From positions 1-41,699 of the forward strand of contig JABDKN010000132.1 in assembly GCA_013002205.1 (NCBI GenBank): a DNA stretch of 41,699 bases. The letters run 5' to 3'. This document shows, piece by piece, positions 1 to 8,244 of this stretch. How positions within the stretch are numbered: position 1 is the first letter of the stretch; each line of letters starts with the position of its first letter. Origin of the DNA: Granulosicoccus sp. (GTDB lineage Bacteria; Pseudomonadota; Gammaproteobacteria; Granulosicoccales; Granulosicoccaceae). The notes under the pieces were generated by a model. The model ran no database searches. It was not told the DNA's origin and saw only the letters and a list, made by a program, of their open reading frames with translations. Position numbers and translations under genes: made by a program.

Positions 1-329
1 CCTCAGTGGCCATAGGCTCATCAGCAGCCTCAGCTTCCTCAGTGGCCATAGGCTCGTCAGCGGCCTCAGCTTCCTCGGTGGCCGTAGGCTCATCAGCAGC
101 CTCGGCTTCCTCGGTGGCCATAGGCTCGTCAGCGGCCTCAGCTTCCTCGGTGGCCATAGCCTCGTCAGCAGCCTCAGCTTCCTCAGTGGCCATAGGCTCG
201 TCAGCAGCCTCAGCTTCCTCAGTGGCCATAGGTTCGTCAGCAGTCTCAGCTTCCTCAGTGGCCACAGGCTCGTCAGCAGCCTCAGCTTCCTCGGTGGCCA
301 TAGGCTCATCAGCAGCCTCAGCCTCGTCA
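1..329. repeat. 36-bp tandem repeat, nine copies, running off the left edge
   Basis: A 36-bp unit recurs with exact spacing: the plus-strand landmark GTGGCC occurs at 6, 42, 78, 114, 150, 186, 222, 258 and 294. The period is a multiple of three, so the minus-strand protein repeats every 12 residues. Copies differ by a few substitutions (for example ATG to ACG at the Met codon, CCT to GCT at the Pro codon near 156) and have no indels. Copy number is probably variable between strains, and assembly across it should be treated with care. Confidence 0.95.
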
Positions 330-1744
330 GCGGCGTCGCTGCTCTCCGCTGAATCCTCTGCGCTGGAGGTAGCGGTGTCGGTGATGCTGCTGGCTGCTGT
401 CGTGATCTCCGTCGCCGCATCTGTGGCGGCTTCGGTTACTGCATTCGCTGCCGTGTCAACAGCAGCTGACACGTCCCCGCCTGTGGCAGAGTCTTCCGCA
501 GTGTCAGTGTCTGCTTCGCTGCCTTCCATCGCGATCTCGTCGCCGGACTCAGTAGAATCTGCGCTACTGTCCGCCGCCGCAGTGGTCTCGGCAGTCTCAG
601 ATGTCTCCGATTCCATGGCGACCGTATCTGTTTCTTCCGCTGCAGTTTCTGCCGCAGCGTCGGTAGACACAGGCTCGTCGTCAGAAACCGAATCACCTGC
701 GACGGCGTTTTCCGCCTCCGCAGCCATGTCGGTAGCAGCCTCAGCGGTTGCCTCCGTAACCTCTTCGGTGGTCTCCTCCGTAGTCTGCTCAGCGCTGGAC
801 TCAGCGGAATCTGCGATTCCGGTGGCCGCTGTCGTGATATCGGCAGAGTCAGCAGGCTCCGACTCCCCTTCAGCCGTTTCCGACTGGTCTACTTGAGAGT
901 CTGCCGCTGTTTCTGTCGAAACAGGTTCAGAATCGTCGGCACTCGTTCCATCCGCCGCGGTGTCGGAAGAGGCCGACTCAGTGGTGGCGTCGGTCTCGGC
1001 CATTGCACTGTCAGCTTCAGCGTCGTCGGATTCCATGGCATCGTCGGTTTCCGCATCGGCAGCCATGTCATCGGCAGCCGTTTCAGTGGAGGTGTCGGCA
1101 GCCGCGTCTGCAGGCGTCTCTGTATCTGGGTCTGTACCTGAATCAGTGTCTGTACCCGGATCTGGGTCCGTACCTGAATCAGTGTCGCTGCTCAGCGAGG
1201 CAACTTCGGCGCTGGACTCCGTAGCATCTGCAAGACTGCTGGCTGCGGTAGCAGTGTCGGCTGTGTCAGCGGGTTCTGAGTCTGCTGCGACCGTATCTGC
1301 CTGATCTGTCTGAGAATCTGCCGCAGCTTCCGTGGAAGCAGCTTCATCGGTGTCTGCAGCCGTAGCGTCTGTCGCGGCTGTATCGGACGATGCAGGCTCG
1401 GTGGTATCTGTCTCGGCAGTCGCGCTGTCGCTCTCAAGTTCGGCTGCTTCCGTATCAGTCGTTGACTCTGTAACTTGCTCAGTAGCTGTCTCAGTAGCTG
1501 TCTCGGTTGCTGACTCAGTAGCTGTTTCAGTAGCTGTTTCAGTAGCTGACTCAGTAGCTGCCTCGCTGCTCGCTGACGTATCCTCAGTGCTGGATTCAGT
1601 GGCATCTGCGCTGCTGCTGGCAGTCTGAGCCTGCGGTGCTGCACTTTCCTCTGTCGCCGGTTCGTCATCTCCGCCGAAAAACAGCATGAGCAGCAAGATG
1701 ATTAGCACCGCGCCGCCGATATAAGGAAAGTATTTCTGCGACAT
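1..1744 (-). CDS. Membrane-anchored, highly acidic Ala/Glu/Thr/Asp repeat protein (partial, C-terminus outside window)
   Basis: I do not recognise this gene. The minus-strand frame is open from ATG 1744 to the window edge (581 codons, no stop), so the C-terminus is missing. A good Shine-Dalgarno (AGGAG, 9 nt before the ATG) fixes the start. Residues 1-6 precede one hydrophobic segment (about 7-23, GGAVLIILLLMLFF), then GGDDE, consistent with a signal anchor that puts the rest in the periplasm. All that follows is low complexity, almost only A, E, D, T, S, with very few basic or aromatic residues. Residues 63-94 are eight 4-residue units (A/V)TE(S/T/Q), about 185-209 are DTDSGTDPD-like, and from about residue 475 there are nine 12-residue units AEAADEPMATEE with five acids each. 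It is probably disordered and strongly anionic. A role in cation binding, envelope spacing or surface charge is speculation. A folded C-terminal domain could lie outside the window. Confidence 0.8.
   Translation of the reverse strand, partial: MSQKYFPYIGGAVLIILLLMLFFGGDDEPATEESAAPQAQTASSSADATESSTEDTSASSEAATESATETATETATESATETATETATEQVTESTTDTEAAELESDSATAETDTTEPASSDTAATDATAADTDEAASTEAAADSQTDQADTVAADSEPADTADTATAASSLADATESSAEVASLSSDTDSGTDPDPGTDTDSGTDPDTETPADAAADTSTETAADDMAADAETDDAMESDDAEADSAMAETDATTESASSDTAADGTSADDSEPVSTETAADSQVDQSETAEGESEPADSADITTAATGIADSAESSAEQTTEETTEEVTEATAEAATDMAAEAENAVAGDSVSDDEPVSTDAAAETAAEETDTVAMESETSETAETTAAADSSADSTESGDEIAMEGSEADTDTAEDSATGGDVSAAVDTAANAVTEAATDAATEITTAASSITDTATSSAEDSAESSDAADEAEAADEPMATEEAEAADEPVATEEAETADEPMATEEAEAADEPMATEEAEAADEAMATEEAEAADEPMATEEAEAADEPTATEEAEAADEPMATEEAEAADEPMATE
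1463..1558. repeat. 12-bp tandem repeat, eight copies
   Basis: Eight 12-bp units encode (A/V)-T-E-(S/T/Q) at residues 63-94 of the acidic protein. They are independent of the 36-bp array at the other end, so the gene has grown by slippage or unequal exchange at two scales. Confidence 0.85.
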
Positions 1745-1839
1745 TCTTGAATCTCCTGATGTGGAATGACTGCGCTTGCGGCACTCTGGCCACACCCTGC
1801 AGTGGAATTTTATTCGAATAGAAACAATTTGATTGTGCC

Positions 1840-1855
1840 AGCATACCTGTATGCT
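1840..1855. promoter_or_regulatory. Perfect 16-bp palindrome, candidate operator
   Basis: AGCATAC-CT-GTATGCT has 7-bp arms around a 2-bp centre and lies about 96 bp upstream of the ATG of the acidic repeat gene. Beside it are two more symmetric elements, ACAAT-TTG-ATTGT (1824-1836) and the 10-bp palindrome TATTCGAATA (1811-1820). This is the pattern of binding sites for dimeric regulators. I cannot name the regulator, and no promoter with a good -35/-10 pair stands out. Confidence 0.4.
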
Positions 1856-1907
1856 CGGCAAATGCTAAGTAAATAAAGATCGCTCGGACGTAATATTTTC
1901 AAACCAC

Positions 1908-1941
1908 GATGCTGCGGGTATGTGCCAGCCTGCGCAGCATC
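1908..1941 (-). terminator. Hairpin downstream of rsmA, possible terminator
   Basis: GATGCTGCG (1908-1916) pairs perfectly with CGCAGCATC (1933-1941) around a 16-nt loop, just after the rsmA stop. In the minus direction it is followed by GTGGTTTG and then A/T-rich DNA, with no clean T-run, so intrinsic termination is plausible but weak. It separates the lptD-surA-pdxA-rsmA operon from the acidic repeat gene. Confidence 0.4.
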
Positions 1942-1964
1942 ATCCCCTGCGCGGCATCATCCCA
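1931..1964. repeat. 17-bp tandem direct repeat overlapping the rsmA stop
   Basis: Two adjacent 17-bp copies (1931-1947 and 1948-1964), both of the form TGCGC(A/G)GCATCATCCC plus one base, differ at two positions. The second copy covers the rsmA stop codon and the first supplies one arm of the hairpin at 1908-1941. Confidence 0.6.
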
Positions 1965-2745
1965 ATTTTGCAGCCATGCGATGAAACGCCGACAGGTCGA
2001 GCGTTTCTGCACGTGCCTGAGGATCTATCTGCAGCTCACGCAGTGCGTTTTCATCCAGATGCCCCTTCAGGTTGTTGCGTAGAGTCTTGCGCTTGTTGGC
2101 GAATGCCAGGCGCGTACAGGCTTGAAGAGCTTCCATGGCGCAGGGATCAGGCGCGTTCTCCAGAGGCGTCAGGCGTACCACGGCGGACTGAATCTTCGGG
2201 GCCGGGCGGAAAGCTTCGGCTGCAACGGTGAACAGGGGTTGTACATCGAAGACACTCTGGATCAGAACGCTGAGCCGACCAAAGGCGCGCGTGCCCGGTG
2301 ATGCGTGCAAGCGGTCGACGACTTCCTTTTGCAGCATGACGTGGACGTCTCGAATCGCCTCATGGCTGTCCAGCAGCCGAATGAGCAGCGGGGTGCCGAT
2401 ATTGTAGGGCAGGTTGCCCACGACTCGCAGCGAGTGTGCGGACGACTGCGTACCGGAAAGCCTAGTGGCCAGTGCAGAAAAATCGAATTGCATCACATCT
2501 CCGGAAATGATGGTCAGGGAGTCGTCCCGCAGGGCTTCAAGCCTGGCAATGAGATCGCGGTCGATCTCGATGACAGTCAGGTGTTCAAGTCGTGATAGCA
2601 GCGGCAGCGTCAGAGCACCCAGGCCAGGCCCCACCTCGACCACAGCGTCTGTGGGCTGCAGTCGAAGTGCTGCCAGCAGACGTTCAATGACCGCCAGATC
2701 CTGCAGAAAATTCTGGCCGAAACGCTTGCGTGCCTTGTGCGTCAC
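1957..2745 (-). CDS. rsmA: 16S rRNA dimethyladenosine transferase RsmA (KsgA)
   Basis: This SAM-dependent enzyme dimethylates the two adjacent adenines in helix 45 of 16S rRNA late in 30S assembly. The 262 residues match the family size (273 in E. coli). The N-terminus RFGQNFLQD, the SAM-binding motif [10 protein letters not shown] (about 37-46) and the catalytic motif [11 protein letters not shown] (about 111-121) are all present. The start is GTG 2745, whose GTGA overlaps the pdxA stop by 4 nt, so translation is probably coupled. It is the last gene of lptD-surA-pdxA-rsmA, an order typical of gammaproteobacteria. Confidence 0.96.
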   Translation of the reverse strand: MTHKARKRFGQNFLQDLAVIERLLAALRLQPTDAVVEVGPGLGALTLPLLSRLEHLTVIEIDRDLIARLEALRDDSLTIISGDVMQFDFSALATRLSGTQSSAHSLRVVGNLPYNIGTPLLIRLLDSHEAIRDVHVMLQKEVVDRLHASPGTRAFGRLSVLIQSVFDVQPLFTVAAEAFRPAPKIQSAVVRLTPLENAPDPCAMEALQACTRLAFANKRKTLRNNLKGHLDENALRELQIDPQARAETLDLSAFHRMAAKLG

Positions 2746-3797
2746 CGCCTCTCGGCGTCCTGTCGTTTACCTGCCAGTTCCACGGCCAGTGATAGTGCGG
2801 CATTCAGGCTGCCACCGCTGATTGCGCCACTGCCAGCCTTGTCCAGTGCCGTGCCATGATCCACCGAGGTGCGGATCAGTGGCAGCCCCAGCGTAATATT
2901 GACTGCCTGTCCGAAACCTGCGTACTTCAATACGGGTAATCCCTGATCATGAAACATCGCCATCACTGCATCGGCATTGGCCAGATGCTGAGGTGTAAAC
3001 AGCGTATCGGCTGGCAATGGGCCAATCAACTGCAGTCCATTTGCCCGAAGCTCCTCGAGTACCGGTGCGATGACATCGATCTCCTCGCGCCCCATGTGAC
3101 CACCTTCGCCAGCATGTGGATTGAGGCCTGCTACCAGAATTCGCGGGTTGGGAATGCAGAACTTGCGGGTGAGATCTTCGTGCAGAATGTTCAGGGCGCG
3201 TCGCAGTACCTTTCGGGTCAGGAATCGTGGCACATCAGCCAGTGGCAGATGAGTGGTTGCGAGCGCAACACGCAGGGGTCCCTGAGAGGTCTCGGCTAAC
3301 AACATCATGACAGGCTCACTGTGAGTGCGTGTGGCCAGATACTCAGTATGTCCCGTGAAGGTGATACCCGCGTCATTGATGACGCCCTTGTGCAAAGGTG
3401 CCGTGACCATGGCGGCAAATCGACCCGACAGGCATCCATCCACTGCGGCGTCAATTGTCGACAGGACGTAGCAGGCATTGCGTGTATCCAGCTGACCACA
3501 GCACACAGATGCACTCACGGGAACGTGCTGCACGAACAGGCCACCAGGCAGGTGACCAGGCCCGGCTGCGGCATCCGCCGGATCGTCCGGACACCCCTCA
3601 TCGAAGCTGGTGAGAGAGGCAGGAGGATAATCGAACAATTCCAGTGGCAGTTCGAGTGTCTCGGCGCGCTGCAGCAGCATGTCCCGGTCGGCAATGGCCA
3701 CGATCCGCTGTTGCCTGTGCTGCTGTGCCAGCATGACGGTGAGGTCCGGACCAATACCGGCAGGTTCCCCCGGAGTCAGTGCAATCGTTGCGCTCAA
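2742..3797 (-). CDS. pdxA: 4-hydroxythreonine-4-phosphate dehydrogenase PdxA
   Basis: PdxA oxidises 4-phosphohydroxy-L-threonine with NAD in the DXP-dependent route to pyridoxal 5'-phosphate. The 351 residues include the N-terminal [10 protein letters not shown], the His-containing [15 protein letters not shown] and [10 protein letters not shown] segments (metal and substrate binding in the family), and [11 protein letters not shown] near the end. The start is TTG 3797, inside a TTGA overlap with the surA stop. There is no better start nearby, and the product begins directly with the conserved [10 protein letters not shown]. pdxH, the last step of the same pathway, lies at 13469-14137. Confidence 0.95.
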   Translation of the reverse strand: MSATIALTPGEPAGIGPDLTVMLAQQHRQQRIVAIADRDMLLQRAETLELPLELFDYPPASLTSFDEGCPDDPADAAAGPGHLPGGLFVQHVPVSASVCCGQLDTRNACYVLSTIDAAVDGCLSGRFAAMVTAPLHKGVINDAGITFTGHTEYLATRTHSEPVMMLLAETSQGPLRVALATTHLPLADVPRFLTRKVLRRALNILHEDLTRKFCIPNPRILVAGLNPHAGEGGHMGREEIDVIAPVLEELRANGLQLIGPLPADTLFTPQHLANADAVMAMFHDQGLPVLKYAGFGQAVNITLGLPLIRTSVDHGTALDKAGSGAISGGSLNAALSLAVELAGKRQDAERR

Positions 3798-5107
3798 TTA
3801 CGAATTTCCACGTAGGATTCATCGCGCAGTTGACGCGACCAGCTTTCAACCTCCTGTTCGACCTTGCCCTGGCGCAGGGCGTTGCCCGCCTGGATGCGCA
3901 GTGACTCTAAGTCCAGTTCACGGGTGCGACGCTCCAGCACCTGCATCAGATGCCATCCGAATTGAGTACGGAATGGTTGACTGAGTTCGTTCAGAGCCAG
4001 TGAACCAGCCATCTGCTCCATGGCGGGCGGCATCTGCCCCTGGCTGAACCAGGGCAATTCACCGCCCTTTTCAGCGCTGTTCGGGTCCTCACTGACACGA
4101 GCGGCTGCATCGGCAAAGGATCTGCCGGCAAGTAATTCACCACGAAGCTCAAGCAGACGTTGTTCGACCTCAGGCGAATCCCCGGCAATGAAGATATGCC
4201 GTGCCAGTGTCTCGGCCTGGCGAGTCAAGTCGCCGCTTTGCGTGTCCACCAGGCGAATCACATGCAGTCCGTTGGCGGAGCGCAGTGGCTCGCTGAGATC
4301 ACCCGGGGACATGTCCCGTAATGCGTCCGACAGGAAGTCGGGCAATTCCTGCAGGCTTCGCCAGCCAAGATCACCGCCCTGGAGTGCACGTGCGCCATCG
4401 GACGACGCGGCGGCTACTTCCGCAAAATCATCCCCCGCCTGCAAACGGGCCAGTACGGCTCTGGCGCGTGTCTGCGCCTCGGCCAGTTCTGCAGCTGCAG
4501 CTGTCGGCGGAACGGCGATCAGGATGTGCTGAATCTGGTAGCGCTGCTGCTCTTCGACATCGTTCCTGATCGATTCGATATAGTCATCGATTTCCTGTTG
4601 AGTTACGCGAATCCGCGATTGCACTTCGCGTTCAATCAGTCGTTGAAGCAGCAATTCCTGCTCGATGTTCTGGCGAAACAGGTCGTAGTCGAAGCCCTGA
4701 TTCTGCAGGGTGTCACGAAATTGCAGCGTATCCATGTTGTTGTTACGCGCAATCTGTTCTATCGCCCGATTCACACTGCCCGCGTCGATACTGATGCCGA
4801 TCTCACGTGCGTGCTGTCGGCGTATTTCCTGATTGATCAGTTCGTCCAGTACGCGGCTGGCCAGCACATCGTCGGGCGGCAGTGCCTGTCGATTGCTCTG
4901 GGCCTGTTGCTTGAAGTAGAGCGTGGCTGCAGCGATGTCGCTGTCCAGCACCACCCCTTCATTGACCACGGCGCGGATGCGGTCGAGCACCACATCCTCC
5001 TCCGCTGCTGCGTTCTGCGCACTGAACGGCAGCACGCTCAGGCTCAGCAGCAATAACGCGAGAAACCGTCCGGTGGGTCCGTTGGTCTCTTTGTTTCGCT
5101 CAATCAT
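3794..5107 (-). CDS. surA: Periplasmic chaperone and peptidyl-prolyl isomerase SurA
   Basis: SurA escorts outer-membrane beta-barrel proteins, LptD among them, across the periplasm. The 437-residue protein (428 in E. coli) has a Sec signal peptide ([21 protein letters not shown], cut near residue 35), an N-terminal chaperone region beginning [19 protein letters not shown], two parvulin domains (about 190-290 and 300-400, the first with HILIAVPP and GGDLGWRS, the second with HIFIAGDSP and [10 protein letters not shown]) and a C-terminal helix. It starts at ATG 5107, overlapping the lptD stop by ATGA, so client and chaperone are made from one message. Confidence 0.95.
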   Translation of the reverse strand: MIERNKETNGPTGRFLALLLLSLSVLPFSAQNAAAEEDVVLDRIRAVVNEGVVLDSDIAAATLYFKQQAQSNRQALPPDDVLASRVLDELINQEIRRQHAREIGISIDAGSVNRAIEQIARNNNMDTLQFRDTLQNQGFDYDLFRQNIEQELLLQRLIEREVQSRIRVTQQEIDDYIESIRNDVEEQQRYQIQHILIAVPPTAAAAELAEAQTRARAVLARLQAGDDFAEVAAASSDGARALQGGDLGWRSLQELPDFLSDALRDMSPGDLSEPLRSANGLHVIRLVDTQSGDLTRQAETLARHIFIAGDSPEVEQRLLELRGELLAGRSFADAAARVSEDPNSAEKGGELPWFSQGQMPPAMEQMAGSLALNELSQPFRTQFGWHLMQVLERRTRELDLESLRIQAGNALRQGKVEQEVESWSRQLRDESYVEIRN

Positions 5108-7374
5108 TGCACGTCATCTCGATAACCCAGTATGGCATTTTCCAGCAGGGCGCCATAGTTCTGTCCGAGGGGCGCAAGCCCCTTCAGTACCAGCTGAAAG
5201 TATGCGCTGGTGTCGTGATCCTCACCATTATCGGCGATATAGCGCCTGGCAGCGAATCGCACCGCCCAGCAGCAACTGTCATATTCCAGACCCAGCAATG
5301 TCTCGATGCTTCGATCCGAATCCAGCGAGTAGTTCCAGCGACTGGCGATACGCCAGCTGTCACCAATTTTCCACAACCCTGACAGGTCTATCTGTTCTGT
5401 CTTTTCATCGCGTGCCTCGCTGTTGACGACGCGGTGCGTTACATTGAGGATCCGGTTCGGCCCGGGCCTGTAACCCAGGGACAGGGAGCCTCTGATCGTC
5501 TGGTCCTCGTCAGGGTTCCATTGAATGCTGCCCTTGCCAACCCAGTTGCTGCTGAGCGTGGTGAACAGTTCCCCGACCAGGTCCGAATAATTGCGTGTGC
5601 CAATGGTGTCGGCGGGAGGCAGGGTTACCCGTCGATCATCAAAGTAGCGGATCTGGCCGATGCTGGCACGAAACCGTTCCCGTCCGTCGACGCCATCGAT
5701 CATGCGGGTGGTCAGCGCCATGGAAAGCTGGTTGGCGTCTGCAACCCGGTCTCCCCCACTGAATCGGTTTTCACGAAACAACTGGCTGATATTGAAGTCG
5801 AAGGCGCTGGAGTCGAACACCGGTATGTCGGACTGGTCACGGTAGGGAACCTTGAGGTAGAACAGTCGAGGTTCCAGTGTCTGTATCGATCCTTCGTCGT
5901 CAAGCAGGCGGTCGAAGAACACACCTGTGTCCACGCTGAGGGTATCCAGACTGCGACTGCTGGAACTGTCCAGACGGTTGTCGGTAACGACCGAGCTCGT
6001 GTTGTTCAGACTATAGTAGGTGAAACGGTGGGCCACGCTGGGTTTGAAGAACCAGGCGTCTCGCACGACTGGCAGGGAGAGTCGTGGGTGCAGGTCCACC
6101 CGGGTACCGGTCACCGCATCGTCTTTGTCGAAATAGACGAACTCGCCTTCGACATCGCTGCGCAGGCCCAGCGGCAGGGGCTCTGATCGGATGTAGGCTT
6201 TGAGTTGTGGAAGTCGGCGGTGAGGGCGGTCTTCAGGCACGATGTTCTCGTCCACCGTCTGAAAACTCTGCAGGCGTGCAAGGGCTTTGACGCGACCGAG
6301 TTCGTAATTGAGATCGGCGCGTTGCTCCAGATGAGTGATACTGGCTACCTGCAGGCTGTCGCCCAGGTCCTCCAGGTAATCCTTGTCCGAGACTCGTCGG
6401 GCCACGATGGTAGTGCTCACATCCGGACTGAAGCTGCCCTTCTGTAACAATTGTGTGAAGTAGCGTGAGTCGCCATCGTTTACCCGATCCTTCAGGTATT
6501 CATGATCCAGGGTCCATAGCCCCTGACGGGTCAGGTACCTGATTTCACTCTGCAGCTGCGTGCCGCGTCTGGTCATGAATCGGGGTGTGAAGGTTGCATC
6601 CAGGTCAGGGCGGATATTCCAGTACCAGGGTAGATGCAGCTCCAGCCCGGTGGATTCACCGCGTGCCAGCACGGGTGCCAGAAACCCGGTCTTGCGACGA
6701 TCGCTGATGGGAAAACTGAATGCGGGCAGTGCCATCAGTGGTACGCCTTTGAAGACCAGGCGCAGGTCCCTGGCGGTACCAATGCCTTCGTCCGTATCCA
6801 GATCGATGCTGTCTGCCCGCACATACCAGCTCAGATCCCCCGGGGGACAGGTGGAATAGGTAGCCTTCTGCAGGACGAAGTGACCATCTGCCATGCGCGC
6901 CATGGACGCTGCAGTGCCGGTTGCCCGCTTGCCTTTCAGGTCCAGTTCATATTCACTCTGCCCGGTGCGAAACAGGTCATCGTCCAGGTCGATGAATGCC
7001 TCGTTGCTCTGGAGCTGAAATCCTTCACCGAGAAATTTCAATGCTCCATTGACCGACACCTCACCCGTTGTCGGGTCATAGCTGGCATTGTCGGCTGAAA
7101 TCTCGCGGCCCTGGTAGCGAATGGTGGTGTTGCCCTCCAGTGTGACCAGGCCCTGTTCCGAGATCACGCGATCCGCTTCGGCCAGGACCGGCAGTCCAGG
7201 TGTGCTGTCGAAGGCTCCTGGCTCGTAGACGAAGCGTGGTACCGGACATTGGGCAGCCATGGAATTGCCGGTTACCAGCGTAGCCGCCAGCAGTGACGGG
7301 ATCACGATGGGCAGGGCGCCGGGCAATCCGGAGGAGATGAGGTGCACGCGCCTGATGTCTGAAGTCCAGTACAA
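5104..7374 (-). CDS. lptD: LPS-assembly outer membrane protein LptD
   Basis: LptD is the beta-barrel that inserts lipopolysaccharide into the outer leaflet with LptE. The 756-residue frame has a signal peptide ending in AA before QCPVP, an OstA-like beta-jellyroll (about 65-190) and a long C-terminal barrel. The cysteine pattern fits the family's interdomain disulphides: one Cys just after the signal peptide, one in YSTCPPGDLSWY, and a CC pair in LEYDSCCWAVR. The start is uncertain. TTG 7374 gives an n-region with two arginines, which suits a signal peptide. GTG 7347 follows a weak AGG and would suit a promoter with -10 TACAAT at 7377-7382. It heads the operon and is divergent from ung. Confidence 0.94.
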   Translation of the reverse strand: MYWTSDIRRVHLISSGLPGALPIVIPSLLAATLVTGNSMAAQCPVPRFVYEPGAFDSTPGLPVLAEADRVISEQGLVTLEGNTTIRYQGREISADNASYDPTTGEVSVNGALKFLGEGFQLQSNEAFIDLDDDLFRTGQSEYELDLKGKRATGTAASMARMADGHFVLQKATYSTCPPGDLSWYVRADSIDLDTDEGIGTARDLRLVFKGVPLMALPAFSFPISDRRKTGFLAPVLARGESTGLELHLPWYWNIRPDLDATFTPRFMTRRGTQLQSEIRYLTRQGLWTLDHEYLKDRVNDGDSRYFTQLLQKGSFSPDVSTTIVARRVSDKDYLEDLGDSLQVASITHLEQRADLNYELGRVKALARLQSFQTVDENIVPEDRPHRRLPQLKAYIRSEPLPLGLRSDVEGEFVYFDKDDAVTGTRVDLHPRLSLPVVRDAWFFKPSVAHRFTYYSLNNTSSVVTDNRLDSSSSRSLDTLSVDTGVFFDRLLDDEGSIQTLEPRLFYLKVPYRDQSDIPVFDSSAFDFNISQLFRENRFSGGDRVADANQLSMALTTRMIDGVDGRERFRASIGQIRYFDDRRVTLPPADTIGTRNYSDLVGELFTTLSSNWVGKGSIQWNPDEDQTIRGSLSLGYRPGPNRILNVTHRVVNSEARDEKTEQIDLSGLWKIGDSWRIASRWNYSLDSDRSIETLLGLEYDSCCWAVRFAARRYIADNGEDHDTSAYFQLVLKGLAPLGQNYGALLENAILGYRDDVQ

Positions 7375-7487
7375 GGATTGTAGGTCAAATGATAGTCGCC
7401 TTTCCGACGTGTCTCAATCTTGCTGGTGCATGTGCTTCCAGGGCTGCCGGTGGATGCGCGGGCCGCCCCGGTCGGAAGCGCAGCAGG

Positions 7488-7493
7488 TAGACT
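7488..7493 (+). promoter_or_regulatory. -10-like TAGACT 6 nt upstream of ung ATG
   Basis: TAGACT ends six bases before the ATG at 7500, so initiation would fall on or beside the start codon. No Shine-Dalgarno lies between hexamer and ATG, and there is no recognisable -35. It is one of six similarly placed hexamers in the window. Confidence 0.5.
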
Positions 7494-7499
7494 TGACTC

Positions 7500-8201
7500 A
7501 TGGCTCAACGAATCGCGATCGATCCAAGCTGGCAGAGTCGTCTCGAGACGGAATTTGCTGCACCGTATATGCACGAGTTGCGGGAGTACCTGGCCAGTCG
7601 CAAGGCGCAGTCGGCTGTGGTCTACCCGCATTCGAGCAACTGGTTCAATGCATTCGCGCTGACACCCTTCGACGCGGTAAAGGTCGTGATACTCGGGCAG
7701 GACCCGTATCATGGTGCCGGCCAGGCACACGGGCTGAGCTTCTCGGTGCCCGACGGTGTGGCGTTACCCCCCTCATTGCTCAATATCTACAAGGAGGTAG
7801 ACAGTGATCTGGCGGACGGGGTGCCGACATTGACACAGGCACGCAAGGGTTGCCTCATTCCGTGGGCTGCGCAGGGAGTCTTTCTGCTCAATAGCGTGCT
7901 GACTGTCGAAAGCGGACAGGCAGCATCGCACCAGGGACGTGGCTGGGAGACGTTCACTGATAATGTAATCAGTCAGCTCAGCCGTGAACGGGAGAATCTG
8001 GTGTTCCTGCTGTGGGGCAGCTATGCGCAGAAAAAGGGACAGGTCATCAACGCCGGACGGCACCTGGTGCTGACCGCGCCGCATCCCTCACCATTATCGG
8101 CACATCGCGGTTTTCTGGGTTGCCGACACTTTTCCAGAACCAATCAGTGGCTGATCGAGCATGGTATGGACCCGATAGACTGGTTTGCAGTCGATCGCTG
8201 A
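7500..8201 (+). CDS. ung: Uracil-DNA glycosylase, family 1
   Basis: Ung removes uracil from DNA, the first step of base-excision repair. The 233 residues contain the water-activating motif GQDPYHGAGQAHGLSFSV (catalytic Asp68), the substrate loop region and the DNA-intercalating HPSPLSAHRGFLG motif near residue 200. Start ATG 7500 has no Shine-Dalgarno; a TAGACT hexamer lies 6 nt upstream. It stands alone between the divergent lptD operon and mltB. Confidence 0.96.
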   Translation: MAQRIAIDPSWQSRLETEFAAPYMHELREYLASRKAQSAVVYPHSSNWFNAFALTPFDAVKVVILGQDPYHGAGQAHGLSFSVPDGVALPPSLLNIYKEVDSDLADGVPTLTQARKGCLIPWAAQGVFLLNSVLTVESGQAASHQGRGWETFTDNVISQLSRERENLVFLLWGSYAQKKGQVINAGRHLVLTAPHPSPLSAHRGFLGCRHFSRTNQWLIEHGMDPIDWFAVDR

Positions 8202-8231
8202 AAATGGCCTGAATTGTCAGGTTTGCTCGTC

Positions 8232-8237
8232 TAGACT
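8232..8237 (+). promoter_or_regulatory. -10-like TAGACT 7 nt upstream of mltB ATG
   Basis: TAGACT is followed by seven bases and then the mltB ATG at 8245, with no Shine-Dalgarno. It has the same hexamer and almost the same spacing as ung and lipA, consistent with a leaderless message for mltB-rlpA. Confidence 0.5.
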
Positions 8238-8244
8238 CTGCGAC

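Noticed and set aside
6-896. Plus-strand open frame of 296 codons with Ser/Ala repeats (and similar frames up to 1628)
   Set aside because: It is the complement of the acidic repeat gene. The 36-bp unit has no stop in this frame, so it stays open by composition. There is no ribosome-binding site or N-terminal feature, whereas the minus frame has an AGGAG, an ATG and a membrane anchor.
1821-1840. Sigma-54-like promoter (TGGCAC ... TTG) upstream of the acidic gene on the minus strand
   Set aside because: The distance between the GG of the -24 half and the TTG half is two bases too long for the invariant sigma-54 spacing, and the -12 GC dinucleotide is missing.
8185-8244. Earlier ATG for mltB inside the end of ung
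   Set aside because: It would place 20 residues, including cysteines, before a clean MKKFPVH-type signal peptide, and the TAGACT hexamer lies after it.
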